Source of the DNA: Cyanodermella asteris
Lineage: Eukaryota > Ascomycota > Lecanoromycetes > Ostropales > Stictidaceae
DNA length: 64,000 bases
NCBI GenBank assembly: GCA_900618795.1
Contig: UYJD01000005.1
Coordinates: 1,406,522 to 1,470,521 of the forward strand
Reading direction: 5' to 3'
Part shown: one piece after another, positions 50,660 to 63,200 of the stretch
How positions within the stretch are numbered: position 1 is the first letter of the stretch
Layout: each line of letters begins with the position of its first letter
Translations under genes and position numbers: made by a program
Notes under the pieces: generated by a model
Told to the model about the DNA's origin: nothing
Databases searched by the model: none
The model's input: the letters and a program-made list of their open reading frames with translations, nothing else

Positions 50660-52630
50660 TATGGAAGATTGAAGGATGAAGGCGATGTTTTGTTGGAGCT
50701 CTGCGGACTTTTGTTTGGAGCTTTCAGCTCTGCAACTAAGCAGTCTGGGCAAACTTGTGGTGGAAAGGACAGTCGAGCACGAGCTGTTGACCGGCCGTCA
50801 CGTAGATCCGCACTGTTCGAACGGAAACCCGTCGAAGACCTACAAGGTCAATTGGTCACACAGCGAGAGGCTAGCCAGAGGCATCAACAAGAAGGAGAAA
50901 ACAGAAGGAACCGGAGCATATACATTGGGCACAGGCGATCGACACTGGCCGAGCTTGTCACCAATCTCCACGTCCCCAGATTTTGGCTGCATGAGCCCTC
51001 GGCGCATCGGTACAGAAGAGTTGGCCGGTCTGGCTCAAGCCACATGCCGTGACGGACGCGTAATCCAGCATAGCTCCCATTGGTGGAAGGCCAGCTCTGG
51101 TAGGGAAGCGCGTGCTAGTCGAGGCTCACCGTCAGCCGTGACGCATGTGTGGCTCCGTGGCTCGGCCTGGGGACGGCGCACAGAGCCTGGAGGAGCTTGT
51201 AGAGCTGGACACAAGGGGGCGAGGATGCGAACTGGGATTGTTGGTGTTGCAAGGATTTAGCGCTATAGCAGCAATATGAGCATGGCTTCCACTTTGGGCG
51301 CGGTTGTTATAAGCCACGTGTATGAGTGGTCGAGAGAGAAATGAGATCAGAAAAACGGCCCACCAGGAACGGGCCATTGATTGGAGCTGGGGAGAAGCCC
51401 GCGTCCACGGCGGGAGCTAGAGCGAAACGGAGTGTAGCCGTGGCATTGGCTTTGCGCCAACATGGCCCGAGTCAGGCGGGGATTGGACGAGTGCGGAGAA
51501 AGGTAGCAGATGCTTTCGCCGGCACCGAGGATACAGCAGTGCTGGGCGCAATCTTGCAGCCAGGTTCCTGGCGATCGTCGTTTCGGGCGTTGGGATGCTT
51601 TTCACATGTGCTTTCTGACCCGCTCCGAGCCCTCTCTGCCAGCGGGAGAAGCTCGCCAGAGCTGTTGAACGGTCAAATGCCACGGCCTCGACCATGGTGG
51701 TCTTTTGCGCTTGAAATTGACGGAAGAAGTTTGTCTTCTGCGATCCGGCGCGAGAATAATTATAGATGCGAGACGCGAGCTTGTAAGCGATGTCTGATCA
51801 GCGCTGTGCAATTATGAGAGACCGCGCCGACCATCGCCAAATTGAAGCAGCATCGACGACCGCAGCGTTTGCATGCGGAAAGCAGCACGACGATGGTGTT
51901 GTCGTGTTGTCGTGTTGTTGATCTGCAGCACATGCATCGAAGTGCTGTTCCTTGTGGATCCTCTTCGGCGGATCGTCCTTATGATGTGATCAAATGAAGA
52001 GAGCTGTGACTGCGATCGTTCGATCTGCCGATCGAATACATCTTTTGCAATTGTTGTTTGAACGTGGTCGAGTCGAGTGTTCTTGCATGCAGGTGCGTGT
52101 CTGTACAAAGGCCGATTTCCTCGGGCGCATTCGGCTTCGGACTCGTGAGGCCGGCAGAGACATACCGACAAGACGCTCAAGCCTTCGATAGACGAAGTCG
52201 GACATCGGCACGAGTGCACTGGACAGTTAGCCACAATGCTGGAAGCCGTTGATCCGGGAGCTAGACCGCTAAGCAAGACAAACGACCGCAGTCGGACAGC
52301 TGGTCTGGGACAAAGTACCATCTCAGGTCACTGCCGACACGTTCTGGCCACACCTGAGGACTCAGCATGGACCTGAACAATGGACGACAGCATGGTCAAA
52401 GAACGAATAACGGATCGAGCCATGGCAAGCGATTACATACAGTATTGATGCTCGAAGAATTGATACTCTGTGCAAAAGAGAAGATTGGTCTCGGCAGAAA
52501 GTTTGTGGGCGCACGCCAAGCTCGGCTTCCATCTGAAACCCCGCCTGATGCAAGATCTGCTTCAAAGGTACTCAGAACTTTTGTGACAACTGCCGGAACT
52601 TCACGCTCTGCTTCGACAGGTCCTTGCTCA
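50660..52630. other. Long intergenic region, no gene seen
   Basis: About 2 kb between the CAP gene start and the PRO2 stop. Several frames of 120-195 codons (for example plus strand 50676-51260) have no domain, no splice logic and random-looking composition. Short CGTGTTGT direct repeats occur near 51900. Nothing else recognised. Confidence 0.45.
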
Positions 52631-54066
52631 CTATGCCAGCGGCAGCTTCTCATGCAGCCACTTCTTTCCTCCCTCCCCATACTCGCCCGCCGTCTGCCCG
52701 CTTCCGCTGATAAGATACTTGTAGATCATTAGCCCCTCCAGGCCCACCGGGCCTCGGGCATGAATCTTGTTGGTACTAACCCCAACCTCAGTTCCGAAGC
52801 CGAACCTCATCCCATCTGCCATTCGCGTGCTGGCGTTCCAGAACGAACACGCGTTGTCAACCCCAGCCTGGAAACGCCGAGCCACCGCCTCGTTCTGCGT
52901 CAAGATGGCGTCTGTGTGCTTGCTGCCGTGGGCGTTGATATGCGCTATGGCGAGGTCCACGGCATCGCTTGCCCCGCCTGCGCTCTTGGGCACTGTCTTG
53001 ATGGCGATTATGGTATCCAGGAACTCGGTATCGTAGTCGCTTTCGACCGATTCCTGGAGGAGGACTGCTTCGTTCTTGGGGAGTATACTAGCCAAGGCGG
53101 TTCGTGAGGCGACATCGCACCGCAGAGAGACACCCTTTCCCAGCAACGCCGAGGCGACTGCAGGCAGGATCGTGGTAAGTGCAGCTTCGTCGACTAGGAG
53201 CGTCTCGACTGCATTGCAAGCAGCCGTATACCCGAGCTTTGCGTCCAGCAGAATCCTTACCGCCATATCTTTCTCCGCATCTTCGCAGAGATAGATGCTG
53301 CAGAGACCGTCCGCATGACCGAGGACGGGAATTTTGGTGTTGTTCTTGATGTATGTTACGAGCTCGTTGGAGCCTCGGGGAATAACCAGATCAACATGCT
53401 TGTCCAGCTTCAACAGCTCGGGAATGACATCTCTGGTGGTTACAAGCTGAATTGCACCGTTTGGTACGGTGGTGTTCTCGAGTGCTTGTGAGATGATTTG
53501 GGAGATGGCAATAAATGATTCCGTCGATTCCTTTCCTCCCTTCAAGATGGCAGCATTGCCTGATTTGATGGCCAAACTGGCAATATTCGCAATGACCTCA
53601 GGTCTCGCCTCGAATATGATCAAAAGCACACCAATGGGACACGTGACCCTCTCAAGGTCCAGTCCTTGATCGAGGCGCGTACGAAGAGTAACCTTGCCGA
53701 CTGGTGTGAAGTCAGTAATCCGATGCTAAGAAGCAAAAGCTATAGGAGGTTGTTAATTCACTCACCTGGGTCCTCCAACTCCCTGACGTCTAGTATGCCC
53801 TGAAGCATGTCCTCATATTTTCCCGGCCTCGCCAAATCTAATCGTTTGAGGACTGCCTGGCTGAGCGTCCCTTCCTTCGTCGCCTGCGTAGCCGCAACCA
53901 AATCTCGTGCATTCGCCTCCAATATCTGACCTTTGGCAGCTTTCAAAGCTTCATGAATGGCTGTAAGTGCGTCGTTCCGATCTTTCGACGGTAGCACAGC
54001 CAGTGACCGGGCTGAAATACTCGCCGCTGTGCCGACCTGTAGCGGTGTTCCAGAGGAAAGTGACAT
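52631..54066 (-). CDS. PRO2: Gamma-glutamyl phosphate reductase, two exons
   Basis: Exons 54066-53766 and 53700-52631, giving 456 aa; 65-nt intron (GTGAGT..CCAG). NADPH-dependent second step of proline synthesis from glutamate. The joint ELEDP-VGKVTLRTRLDQGL restores the family sequence. CPIGVLLIIFEARPEVIANIASLAIKSGNAAILKGG is the aldehyde-dehydrogenase-fold cofactor region, VIPRGSNELV a signature, and the catalytic Cys lies in TAACNAVETLLV (about residue 250). The C-terminal DNACSFWNASTRMADGMRFGFGTEVGVSTNKIHARGPVGLEGL is canonical. Length fits yeast Pro2. Confidence 0.96.
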
Positions 54067-55748
54067 GTTGGAAGGGGAAAATTACAAGAGTATGTGAGTG
54101 CTGCGATCAGATCGATGTGAGCTGCGCGTTGTAGATGATGGTGGCAGGAAGATTATTTCTTTCCGCCGCAAAATTGACTATTTGCTAAGCTCGTCTGACA
54201 TTGACGTGGCAAGCGTGTACAAAAATCGTATTTCCGCCTGGTCAGCAAGGCTCAGCCGTAGCAAACACTCTTCGTGCTCGTCCTCGCCTGACTGATGACT
54301 CTGCCCGCATCGAGCCCGCTCACTGGCTGCTCCGAGATCGGAACCACGTTTGCCCGCCACCACTGAAGGCGACTTGACCTGTGCCGGCTTCAGCCACAGA
54401 TACAGTCACGTTGTGACAAGTTCAAGGTGAGCTGAATGCAGGACGGGATGCATGTCGGTGATCCTGACTTGAAGCGCTCGCGGCAAGGGCGGAGGTTTTT
54501 GTTTGCGCGGCACCTGCCAATATCTCAAGGATTAACCCACATTGCAAGTGTTATCACACTACGAGGTGAAGACTGTTCAGTGATCATGTCCGAGGGGTCT
54601 TTATCGCAGTCTGCTTCGTGACTAGCTTGTACAGCTACATCGTTACTTTTAATCGGACCCAGGCTCAAGGGGACTTGAGTCAGCGCGACAATACCTTGCG
54701 AGGCGTGGTTATGGAAACATTGCAAGGCGAAGCTTCAGCCGCAGCCGCCAGATTTGCGAGAATTCTCGAGTGCAGAGAGCCTGACTGCGAATGGTGACGA
54801 ATATCGCTATCCTACTCATCAATGACATGAAATGTCGCTCCAGATTCAGAGTCGATGAAACAATATCGGTGATCAGCGGTCCTGGTGCAGTCACATCGGT
54901 AGTGCTCGGTGCTTATCACCTCACCTAAGGTATTCAACGTGTTCTTCAATCGACATTATGACGTATCATCGCGTCGTCATTTCTTCTTTGCCAGGCGCTC
55001 CTGAGCGTAATGAGCAAGGATTGCAACTCGGTATGTACGTACTGAAGTTCAAATGGATAAATGGCTTTCGTCCTTCGGCATCTCGGAGCCACAAGGTTCC
55101 TGTGCTGACGAAGCTATTGTGAGCCTTGTGTGATTGGCTGGTTCGCACGTAGAGCCCAAGCCCTGGCTTCTATCGCTGGAGAGCTTCATGACGTTACTTG
55201 GTTTTGCGTGTCAACGGATCATTGACAGGCGGCAACACCGGCAATCATTGGTGGACCGCCGGCGAGCTAAGAAGCTTTGTGATGATCTGCCAGCATCATG
55301 ATGATGTGTCTGGCGGCGAACCAGCCCCTTCTCTGAGCTATTTCGGCCAACAAACAAGGAAGGTCTGAGATATGTCCACTAGTAGCTAGGCCCGTTCCTC
55401 CTGCAGCAGACTGTGCCATTGCTTATCATCGTTACCTGAGGTGATTTGCGAGATCGTAATTTGGGGTCTTCCTGTTTCAAGAACAGATCAAGGGTAGAGA
55501 TCGACTATTGCTTGCGTCCAGTCTTATTCATACACAAGCCCTGCGTTCGTTGATTTTTACTGTCATTTTCGGACTCCAAGGAGTCAACATGTGTACCGGA
55601 AGGCCGATTGTTGTTGTATATATAGGCGCATAAAGCTGTTTCAAAGGAGGGTGATTTTAAAATCACTGTCAACACAAATCTGCAATTCCTCTGTTCGGAT
55701 TACACAGCTCTCGATTCCAGGAATCAAGCCATCAGAGCCGTAATCGAA
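54067..55748. other. Divergent promoter region, PRO2 and NmrA-like gene
   Basis: 1.7 kb between divergent starts. No coding frame above 66 codons. TATA-like GTATATATAGG near 55615-55625, about 130 bp before the NmrA-like ATG. Confidence 0.5.
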
Positions 55749-56675
55749 ATGTCCTCCATTGCAATAGCTGGCATCACTAGCAAGCTTGCCCTCAAGACCG
55801 TTGCCCATCTCCTCACCAAGCCTGGCGTGACTGTTCACGGCATTGCACGCAACCCAGACAAGCTGCCCGAAAGCATCAAGTCTCATCCACATGTCAAACT
55901 TTTCACCGCGTCGGCGACCGATGTTTCAGCAATTCGCAGGGCGATCGCTGGCACCTCTGCCGCAGTCTGCTTTTACCTCGGAGGCCACGATCTGATGGTC
56001 GATGGCCAGAAAGCGCTCATTGATGCCTGCATCGCCGAGTCAGTACCCCGGTATGTCGCCTCGGACTACTCGCTCGATTACAGGGGCCTCGAGTTTGGGC
56101 AGATCCCACCCAAGGATGCCATGAAGCATGTCCATGCTTATCTGGACGAGCGCAAAGATAAGATCAAGGGTGTGCATGTGCTCAACGGCATGTTCATGGA
56201 AATCTTCTGGTCTGTCGGTAACGTGAAGGCTGAGAATGGAGAATACGCGTTCACCCATTGGGGCGACGGCCAACAACCCATCGAAGTCACTACGTATGAA
56301 GATACCGGAAAAGTTGTTGCCGAAGCAGCTCTGGACAAGAATTCCCCTGAAGTCGTCGGTGTCTTGGGTGACCGCCTGAGCATCAAGCAGGTTGCCGCAA
56401 TATTCGAGGAGGAATACGGCGTGAAGCCCGTCCTTCGAAAAGCGGGCGAGCTTCAAGAGCTGCGCACACGGTATCTGAAGAGTCTGCAAGCCGACCCCAC
56501 GAACTTGTGGTCTTGGATGGGAGATTGCTACAATTACAACATGCTAGCCGGGTACGGGTATGTCCCGCAGCCCTTGACTCAGGATCGCTATGGAGTGAAG
56601 CCGATGTCACAGAGAGATTTCTTGCGCAAGTATTCCAAGGACACCATCAGTAAAAACTATGGCCCTGCTGCATAG
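55749..56675 (+). CDS. NmrA-like NAD(P)-binding protein
   Basis: 308 aa, no intron. Atypical short-chain-dehydrogenase fold of the NmrA/isoflavone-reductase group. First strand and nucleotide loop IAIAGITSKLALKTVAHLL, then GIARNPDKLP, which supplies the Arg that usually prefers NADP. Next are VSAIRRAIAGTSAAVCFYLGG and RYVASDYSLDYRG; no YxxxK catalytic pair is at the usual place. GVHVLNGMFMEIF and the C-terminal ligand domain (EEYGVKPVLRKAG) are typical. Members act as redox sensors (NmrA) or as reductases of phenylpropanoid-like compounds; which applies here is open. The glycine loop reads GxTSxxA instead of GxTGxxG. Confidence 0.85.
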   Translation: MSSIAIAGITSKLALKTVAHLLTKPGVTVHGIARNPDKLPESIKSHPHVKLFTASATDVSAIRRAIAGTSAAVCFYLGGHDLMVDGQKALIDACIAESVPRYVASDYSLDYRGLEFGQIPPKDAMKHVHAYLDERKDKIKGVHVLNGMFMEIFWSVGNVKAENGEYAFTHWGDGQQPIEVTTYEDTGKVVAEAALDKNSPEVVGVLGDRLSIKQVAAIFEEEYGVKPVLRKAGELQELRTRYLKSLQADPTNLWSWMGDCYNYNMLAGYGYVPQPLTQDRYGVKPMSQRDFLRKYSKDTISKNYGPAA

Positions 56676-57845
56676 GGAGGCGGTTCAGAGCCTGGAGCTG
56701 GGAAGGATGTAAAGGGATGATAATGCACAATCGTCATTTGAGGATCTCTTTGACCATGATGAAAACACTTTCCTTGAATCGACCATGTCCAAGCATGAAT
56801 CCGTTGCAATCGGATATGTTGTTGCGGTGTAAATTCGAGAACAAAGACGTTCAAATGGAGATCAGCCGTCAAAGAAGTGCCTTGCCAATGCCGTAGTCAT
56901 CCCCGATTTGAAAACCTCGAATTTGAGATGTTTTCGACAAAGAAAACCAGGTAAGCTCTTCAGACACTTTCTTAGCGACCGTTCTATCGCGGCTACGTGG
57001 CATGCTCCAAACAGTATGCAAGTCCGGCATTTTGGCTAGAAATCATTTGTGACAGACAGGCTAATCAAGACAAGTGTGCAAGGGAAGCACTAGGCTGGTA
57101 TCAAAACCAAGATAGATCTCGTTAAAGGCTTGACCGTGATTATGTCAGCAGTGACTCGACCCCAGACTTATCGGCAGGTCCGCATTCCCACAACCTCAAC
57201 CTGCCAGCTTGTGCTAGCTCTCCACCCATGTCTTCATCCGTCACCTCACAGTGCAGGATAGCCACAACCACGTATTTGGAAAAAGTGGCCTTGGCCTCGT
57301 GGCCTCGATTTCGGCTTCCCGTAACAGGCCAGCACCACGTGGAATGACCTCACATCTCCTTTGTTCGTCACGGGAGCGCACGATGTTGGCGTGCGGTTCC
57401 AGACAATTTCCAATTGCCTGTTCCCCTTTGATGCTGTTCGCTTTGAGCTAAGCGCTGCCCTCTCGTTCATGTTCCGAGCACCTGGGCCCTCGCTTTCTCG
57501 CTACTAAGGTTCTCTTTCGGCCATGTTGTGCCCAGTTCGGAGATCTGCCGAGAATACCTGAGCATTGTGGCTTTTCCTTGTGGGGAGGGCCTATTTGGCA
57601 TAGAATGGTCATGGAAGACGCCATGGAGCGCTTTCAAAAGACCCTAGAGCCGTCCTGGCTTCGATGGCTTCCGACTTGCTTAAACCACAGAAGCAACGTT
57701 TAGAACCTTCGACTTGACTGTCTTCGAAGCAATAAAGACTGTAAGACAAGGTCTTGTGTACGTGCATTTCATACCTATACCACAGTTGGCTCCTCGAAAG
57801 TCTTCGGCATCACATACGAGATCCGCAAAGTCTCGTTCTTTGGGT
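56676..57845. other. Intergenic, no gene seen
   Basis: About 1.2 kb. An open frame extends from the next gene back to 57714 but starts without ATG, so I treat it as leader. No repeat or RNA gene recognised. Confidence 0.5.
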
Positions 57846-58940
57846 ATGACGAACCTTACCATGATGGGGCCGCATTCCCCTCGACAGCCATCTAAGCTGC
57901 GCATCATATCTGAGCTTAGCTCTGAAACACCCTTCATCTCAACACCAGCCACCGGGGAACTTCGACCTCGAAAGAAAGCAGCATTCATTCCGCCTGCACC
58001 TCGGCTACCACCAGCTTGGACATGGACATGCCATCAATGCCATAGCTCGTTCCCACTGGGGGCAACCCGCAGGTGCCTCAACGACGGCCATCGCTTCTGT
58101 GCTGGAGTAACCTACCGAAACGGTCGACCCCGCCGTCACCGCGCGTGTGGAAGCACGTTCGACTACGTGGGGTGGAAGAAGTTCAATACTTGGCGGGAAG
58201 ATGCCGACAGATTGAGCCGGATAGCCGATGCCCCGACACCAAGAAGCTTTAAGCTCAAGCTACTCGGACTGAGGAATCACAGTGCTCCTGAAGCCAGCAT
58301 TCGCGAATACCTACCCGAAAACGACGAAAATATAAGCCCCACAAGTCCAAATAATTGTGAGCGACAGTGTAGTTTCCCATCCGAGTGTCGATGGAATCCG
58401 AAACCCAAAAAGGAGGAAAAGAAGAAAGCTGCCAAGACAGAGAAGACGGCCAGTCCAATTAGTCCAGCCAGCCCAGCGAGTCCGCCAGCTACCACGGTTG
58501 ATCCGAAGGCACTTGAGGATGTCAAAGAACCTTCGCCGAAGTTGCCACAGCTGTCCAGGGATTTTCGCGCTCCTGTTTTGGACTTTGCGGCATTCAAAGC
58601 GAGGTTGGACAGAGCCAGTGCTCGCAGGCGACACCGTGATGACCCCAGCAAACCTGAACTCCCCAAACTTCAGCTTGGGATGCCGCTACTGATGGACGTC
58701 GATTCTATCAGCCCGACAAGTCAGCTACCAAAGAACAAGGGCATACACTTCGGCATAACGTCCGAAGAAGGGGATGCACCTAGCAGCAGCTCGCACAATC
58801 AGGAAGCTAACATGCGCGATGTCTGGGAATCTGATTTAAGTAGTGAGGACTCGAGTGACGGCGAAAATGCAGAGTTCAAGAAGGTGCTTGGGGAGGTTTT
58901 TGTGATGGAAACATTGAGCCGGACAAAATCACGCAGCTGA
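57846..58940 (+). CDS. Orphan protein with a small Cys-containing module and disordered tail
   Basis: 364 aa, no intron, first ATG at 57846 (MTNLTMMGPHSPRQPS). Residues of about 80-150 carry the only ordered-looking part: WTCHQCHSSFPLGATRRCLNDGHRFCAG, then RHRACGSTFDYVGWKKFNTWRED. Four to five Cys and two His in CxxC..C..H..C..C spacing suggest a zinc-ribbon-like fold. The remainder is Pro/Ser/Lys-rich, with SPTSP/SPASP repeats near residue 245 and acidic clusters toward the end (SSEDSSDGENAEF). No signal peptide or membrane segment. I have seen this kind of module in uncharacterised fungal proteins but cannot name a family; function unknown. Confidence 0.75.
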   Translation: MTNLTMMGPHSPRQPSKLRIISELSSETPFISTPATGELRPRKKAAFIPPAPRLPPAWTWTCHQCHSSFPLGATRRCLNDGHRFCAGVTYRNGRPRRHRACGSTFDYVGWKKFNTWREDADRLSRIADAPTPRSFKLKLLGLRNHSAPEASIREYLPENDENISPTSPNNCERQCSFPSECRWNPKPKKEEKKKAAKTEKTASPISPASPASPPATTVDPKALEDVKEPSPKLPQLSRDFRAPVLDFAAFKARLDRASARRRHRDDPSKPELPKLQLGMPLLMDVDSISPTSQLPKNKGIHFGITSEEGDAPSSSSHNQEANMRDVWESDLSSEDSSDGENAEFKKVLGEVFVMETLSRTKSRS

Positions 58941-59263
58941 GCAGCGCCTTCATACTCAAGAGGGCTAGAAAGCGGCAATCGCGTCACTAGATATGCTTTA
59001 CAAATGCGGATCGATGCGAGAACATTCCAATTGCAAAATGACAAGCACTGCTTTGAAAAAGGATTCCGCTGAGTTGGATTTCGTAGATGCGTGCAGTTAA
59101 TACTGCATGTCGATGGCTATCGAGTAGCGTATCGAGATCAAAGTCGTCCGCCAAGAATTCAGAGTCCGCATTCCTGATAGTCCCAAAGCTCGAAATCGAG
59201 TTGCCCGCAACGCCGCTGGCCCGTGAGAGCGCCATCTCTTCGTAATCGTCTCGTCATAAGTCA
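58941..59263. other. 3' flanks of two convergent genes
   Basis: Between the orphan gene stop and the SF3b6 stop. An 82-codon minus-strand frame here lacks homology; probably 3' untranslated sequence. Confidence 0.5.
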
Positions 59264-59793
59264 TTAGTCTATGCCATGCTGCTGCTTCAGCTTCTCCAGA
59301 TTCTCTTTCCGTTCTTCAAGATCTTGACCACGATTTGTCATTTTCTCTGGTTGATGATATAATACTGTAGGCATCGTTCAGTTGGACGGACGAGGCGGAG
59401 AGGTTGACTCAATCGTACCAACGAGGTAGCGGTTTTGAAAGTTGAAGCCATTCAACTTGTCACACGCTTGCTTCGCATCCATGACATCTTCGTATACAAC
59501 GAATGCGGTGCCGCGGGTCGCATTCGAGATGCCCTGCCGAATCTGCCTGCTCGAATTTTAGCAACCATGTCCGGCGACGCGGCGTCCTGCTCATGCTGTA
59601 CCTGATGGGGCCGAATTTGCCGAACAAGTCGAATAGCTCTTCGGAAGTGACGTTGTAGTTCAGGTTCTTGACGAAGAGGGCGCTGTCGCACGTCAGCACA
59701 ATATCCGAGTCTATGAGAGGGTTGCCGCATCGGGCCGTGTGCGCAGCGAGCATACCGGTTGACCTCTGGGGCAAGCTTTCCACCACGACTCAT
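59264..59793 (-). CDS. SF3B6: Splicing factor 3b subunit 6 (p14, branch-site RRM protein), four exons
   Basis: Exons 59793-59756, 59682-59602, 59546-59419 and 59364-59264, giving 115 aa; introns of 73, 55 and 54 nt. It is a U2 snRNP subunit that contacts the branch-point adenosine and binds SF3b155. The joined protein starts [45 protein letters not shown], and continues [25 protein letters not shown]. That is a full RRM with RNP2 (LFVKNL) and RNP1 (RGTAFVVY); the exon-4 tail VLYHQPEKM and a charged helix is normal. Each joint restores the human p14 order of motifs. An unspliced reading would lose RNP1. The upstream JHD1-type gene is divergent (421 bp between starts). Confidence 0.93.
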
Positions 59794-60214
59794 GACTTGG
59801 CTGATGAGTATCGAATGAGGGGACAGGTGCGACTTGGGCAGGTTGTGCAAAGCAGCAGCACTGATGGTAGCGGTGTCTAGGTGGGAGAGTTGTAACGTGC
59901 TCGTGGAGTGTTGCGGAGGCAGCTTCGGCGGCGAGCGAGCTCAAGCGCCAAGACCACGACTTTACAACCTCCCTCGACCGACTCCGCAGGCTCGACAACA
60001 TCTTCCGCCCACCACTTCCCATCGATGCCGTCTACCCTCGCAATCCAGCCGCTATATACTGTTTTCCAGCCCAGAGAATCTTCAGACAAACCTTGAAACC
60101 TCAATCGCCTGCTCGGCATGAGCTGAGCGAGGCGAGTCAGGACCCCGCCGACGCCGACGCGCCCGGCACCATTGCTCACACAGCCCAACGCATATTACCA
60201 GCGCTGCTGAAAAG
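59794..60214. other. Divergent promoter of SF3B6 and the JmjC gene
   Basis: Two divergent starts share this 421-bp spacer. No gene recognised; short plus-strand frames overlap each other. Confidence 0.5.
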
Positions 60215-63200
60215 ATGCTTTCGCGAACGTCCTGGAAGCCGATTCAGGCTCAGAGAATTCATGCCAGATCGCCATCTCCCCCACCTTCCGATGCCGCCGA
60301 CTGGTTCGAAGCGCATGAACTCGCGGCAGCAATCTCCGCACACGAAGATAGACTAACCGCCCGCAAGAGGAGGAGACAAGATACCCACCGACAAAGCATA
60401 TATACATTACACAGAGATGGATCGGCTGCAAATGGTGCGATGGATGCCCTTTCCTCGGTCGCTCTCGAGTACGGACCGCCATCGCCATACAGTCATCGAC
60501 ACAGTGCTTCCGCTGCGGCCGCGATTGCGGACGAGCGTCCCAGCAAGCGGGTCAAGAGTGAGAAGTACTTCTCCTCAACAGACTCCAGAGATCATGGGCG
60601 TCCTACCACAAGCTATACTCGGCCGCCGCCAAGTCTGAATCATCCCACCACGCAGGAAGCGGAATTATTGCTCAATTTCTTCGCAACTGCTCGTGCAACC
60701 CCGTCTCAATCATCGCCTACGACTACCGGCCATGCCCGATCAGTTTCCTTCGGCCAGTCTCCATCCTTCATCAACAGACCGCAATATCCTTCCTCTACCG
60801 AAGCCCTCCCTCATTACCCGTCCAGCTATGCTCAACCCAGCCAAGTATACGAACAAAACATGCAGCTCTCGCCCACGCTCCCTCCCTCCCAACCGCCTCC
60901 TCGTGAACCAATCGTGCAAGCCGACGATAAGAGCATGGAAGACGCAAGCCTGGCCGCCCCAGAGAAAAATAATATCAATGGTGGTCAGGGCGCACCCCCT
61001 CAGCCCTGCTCTGGCCCAAGTGCTGAGGCACCGGCTGGGCTGCCCGCGATTCAGCATGCAAGTCGAGAGCTTCATCCCGAGGCTCCTAAGGATCTTGAAC
61101 ATCTAGCAAAATTCGTCGACCCCGCTCTGGGCAACCTGAATGAATCAGTCAATGTCCTGCAAAGCCAGAATGGTGGCCATCATCAATCGACAAGCCTTCA
61201 TCACCAGCTTGCCGACGCAGCAGATCAAATTGACGCTATTGTCAAGCCAGAGACAACGGACGAGCAGATGCAAGACTCGACTCTCACATCCTCCAAGGTG
61301 GAGAGCCAGATTCAGAGCCAGGCTCTAGGGAACGCGGCCCTCGATGAGATTAAAAGCAGAGAGCTCAAGGAACAAATTTGCACGGCTTGCGGATTTCATC
61401 GCAACCACCTGACGCTCGAGACTGAGAACGAAGCGACTTCGTGGATTAGTTGCGATGGGTGCGAGAAATGGTTTCACTTTGCTTGCGCAGGCTTCAAGTC
61501 CGAACGCGAAGTGCGATCGGTAGACAAGTTTCGATGCAAGACCTGCAAACCCATTTATGGCGCGACTACTTATGTTCGGAAGTCGGGGCGCGCGCACGTA
61601 CCAATAGACTACGCGGAGCTGAACCAAGGAGTTGTCAAGACCTCTGAGGAAAGCCCAGAGCACCACTATATCAAGCCGATCAAGGAGGGAACAATCAAGT
61701 TTGCACCGGAGACCTTTGCCAGAATACGACCGGAGCTGATTACGTCAGATTTCTGGTTACGAGGTGAAGGGATGCAGGAACCCGTCGTCATTCCTGCCGA
61801 CTGGAACCCTCAGCCTAGGCGGATACCAAGGCCGGAAGATGCAAGCGAGGACGTCGTTGAAGACCCTGCTGACGACGCCGTGATTCATGACCAGTCGGCT
61901 CTTGAGTCTGACATGGCACCTGAATTCGAGTACCAACAGGTCCCTGACGAAGGCCAGGATGCGCTGGACATGGTCATCCCACGAGACTTGACTGTTCGTC
62001 GGGTAGCTGAGCTTTACGGACCCGAAGAAAAGCTCGAGGTCATTGACGTGAAATCACAAAATGGCGAAGACAAAAGATGGAACATGCGCAAATGGGCCGA
62101 CTATTACGAAAGCGATGCTCCAAACAAGCCAGTTCGGAATGTCATCAGTCTTGAGGTATCTCAATCCAGGCTCGGCAGCTTGATCAGGCGGCCAAAAGTC
62201 GTCCGTGATCTTGATCTTCAAGATTCAGTCTGGCCGCAAGAGCTTATCGCCAGGGGCGATTATCCCAAGGTACAGTTTTATTGCCTGATGAGCGTTGCGG
62301 ATTGCTATACGGATTTCCATATCGATTTCGGCGGCAGCTCAGTCTACTATCATATCATCAAAGGCAAGAAGATGTTTTTCTTCATACCGCCAACGGATAC
62401 GAACCTCAAGAAGTACGAGGATTGGTGCAATTCGGACGCCCAAAACTATACTTTTCTAGGCGACCAGACAAAGCTTTGTTACCGCGTTGATCTTGGACCT
62501 GGGGATACCATGTTAATACCAGCAGGCTGGATTCACGCCGTTTGGACCCCTGAAGACAGCTTGGTAATTGGAGGCAACTTTCTCACTCGACAGAATTACC
62601 AAATGCAGATCAAGATTACGCAGATTGAGAAAGCGACTGGCGTCAATCGCAAATTCCGCTATCCTTCGTTCCAGAAGATCATGTGGTACGCTGTTATCAA
62701 GTACTTGACAGAAGACCCACTGCCTAAGTCTGTCGAAGATCTGCTGCTTTTTGGAAGCAAGTACGAACGAGAAGAACAGATATGGGAGGACTACGAGGCT
62801 TGGGGCGAGAACGCCGATTCTGGCCCTGGTACAGATCGGTACAATGCACGCTACTACCCGAAATGCGAATTGGATGGGCTGCCGGAATTGATAACATACA
62901 TTCAGCGGACAGCTTACATCGCAGCTGGCTATGTCACTGACGGCGTGAGTTCCGATACCAAGCGCGCTGTCCAACGCAGCATTCCCAAGGAGTATAAACA
63001 GTTCGGCAATGAGCCAATTGACTGTGTGCGCAAGTTCGCTATGTGGTATACCTGGAAACGAGGCAACGAGTTCCTTCCTCACTGGGCGTATCCAGACTAC
63101 GTACCAGAAGCAAATGCTCCCGAGGTGACACAGAAAAAGCTTAGTGCAGCGCATAAGAGGCGTCTAGAACGGGAAAAGACAATGGCTGCAGAGCGCGTCA

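Noticed and set aside
50676-51260. 194-codon plus-strand open frame upstream of the CAP gene
   Set aside because: No domain, no conserved blocks and unusual residue mix; taken as chance frame in a GC-balanced promoter region.
57714-57845. N-terminal extension of the orphan Cys-module gene
   Set aside because: The open frame begins at TTG rather than ATG and has leader-like composition.
58987-59235. 82-codon minus-strand frame between the orphan gene and SF3B6
   Set aside because: Within the short gap between convergent stops; no homology; most likely 3' untranslated sequence.
62513-63154. 213-codon minus-strand open frame
   Set aside because: Antisense to the JmjC gene.
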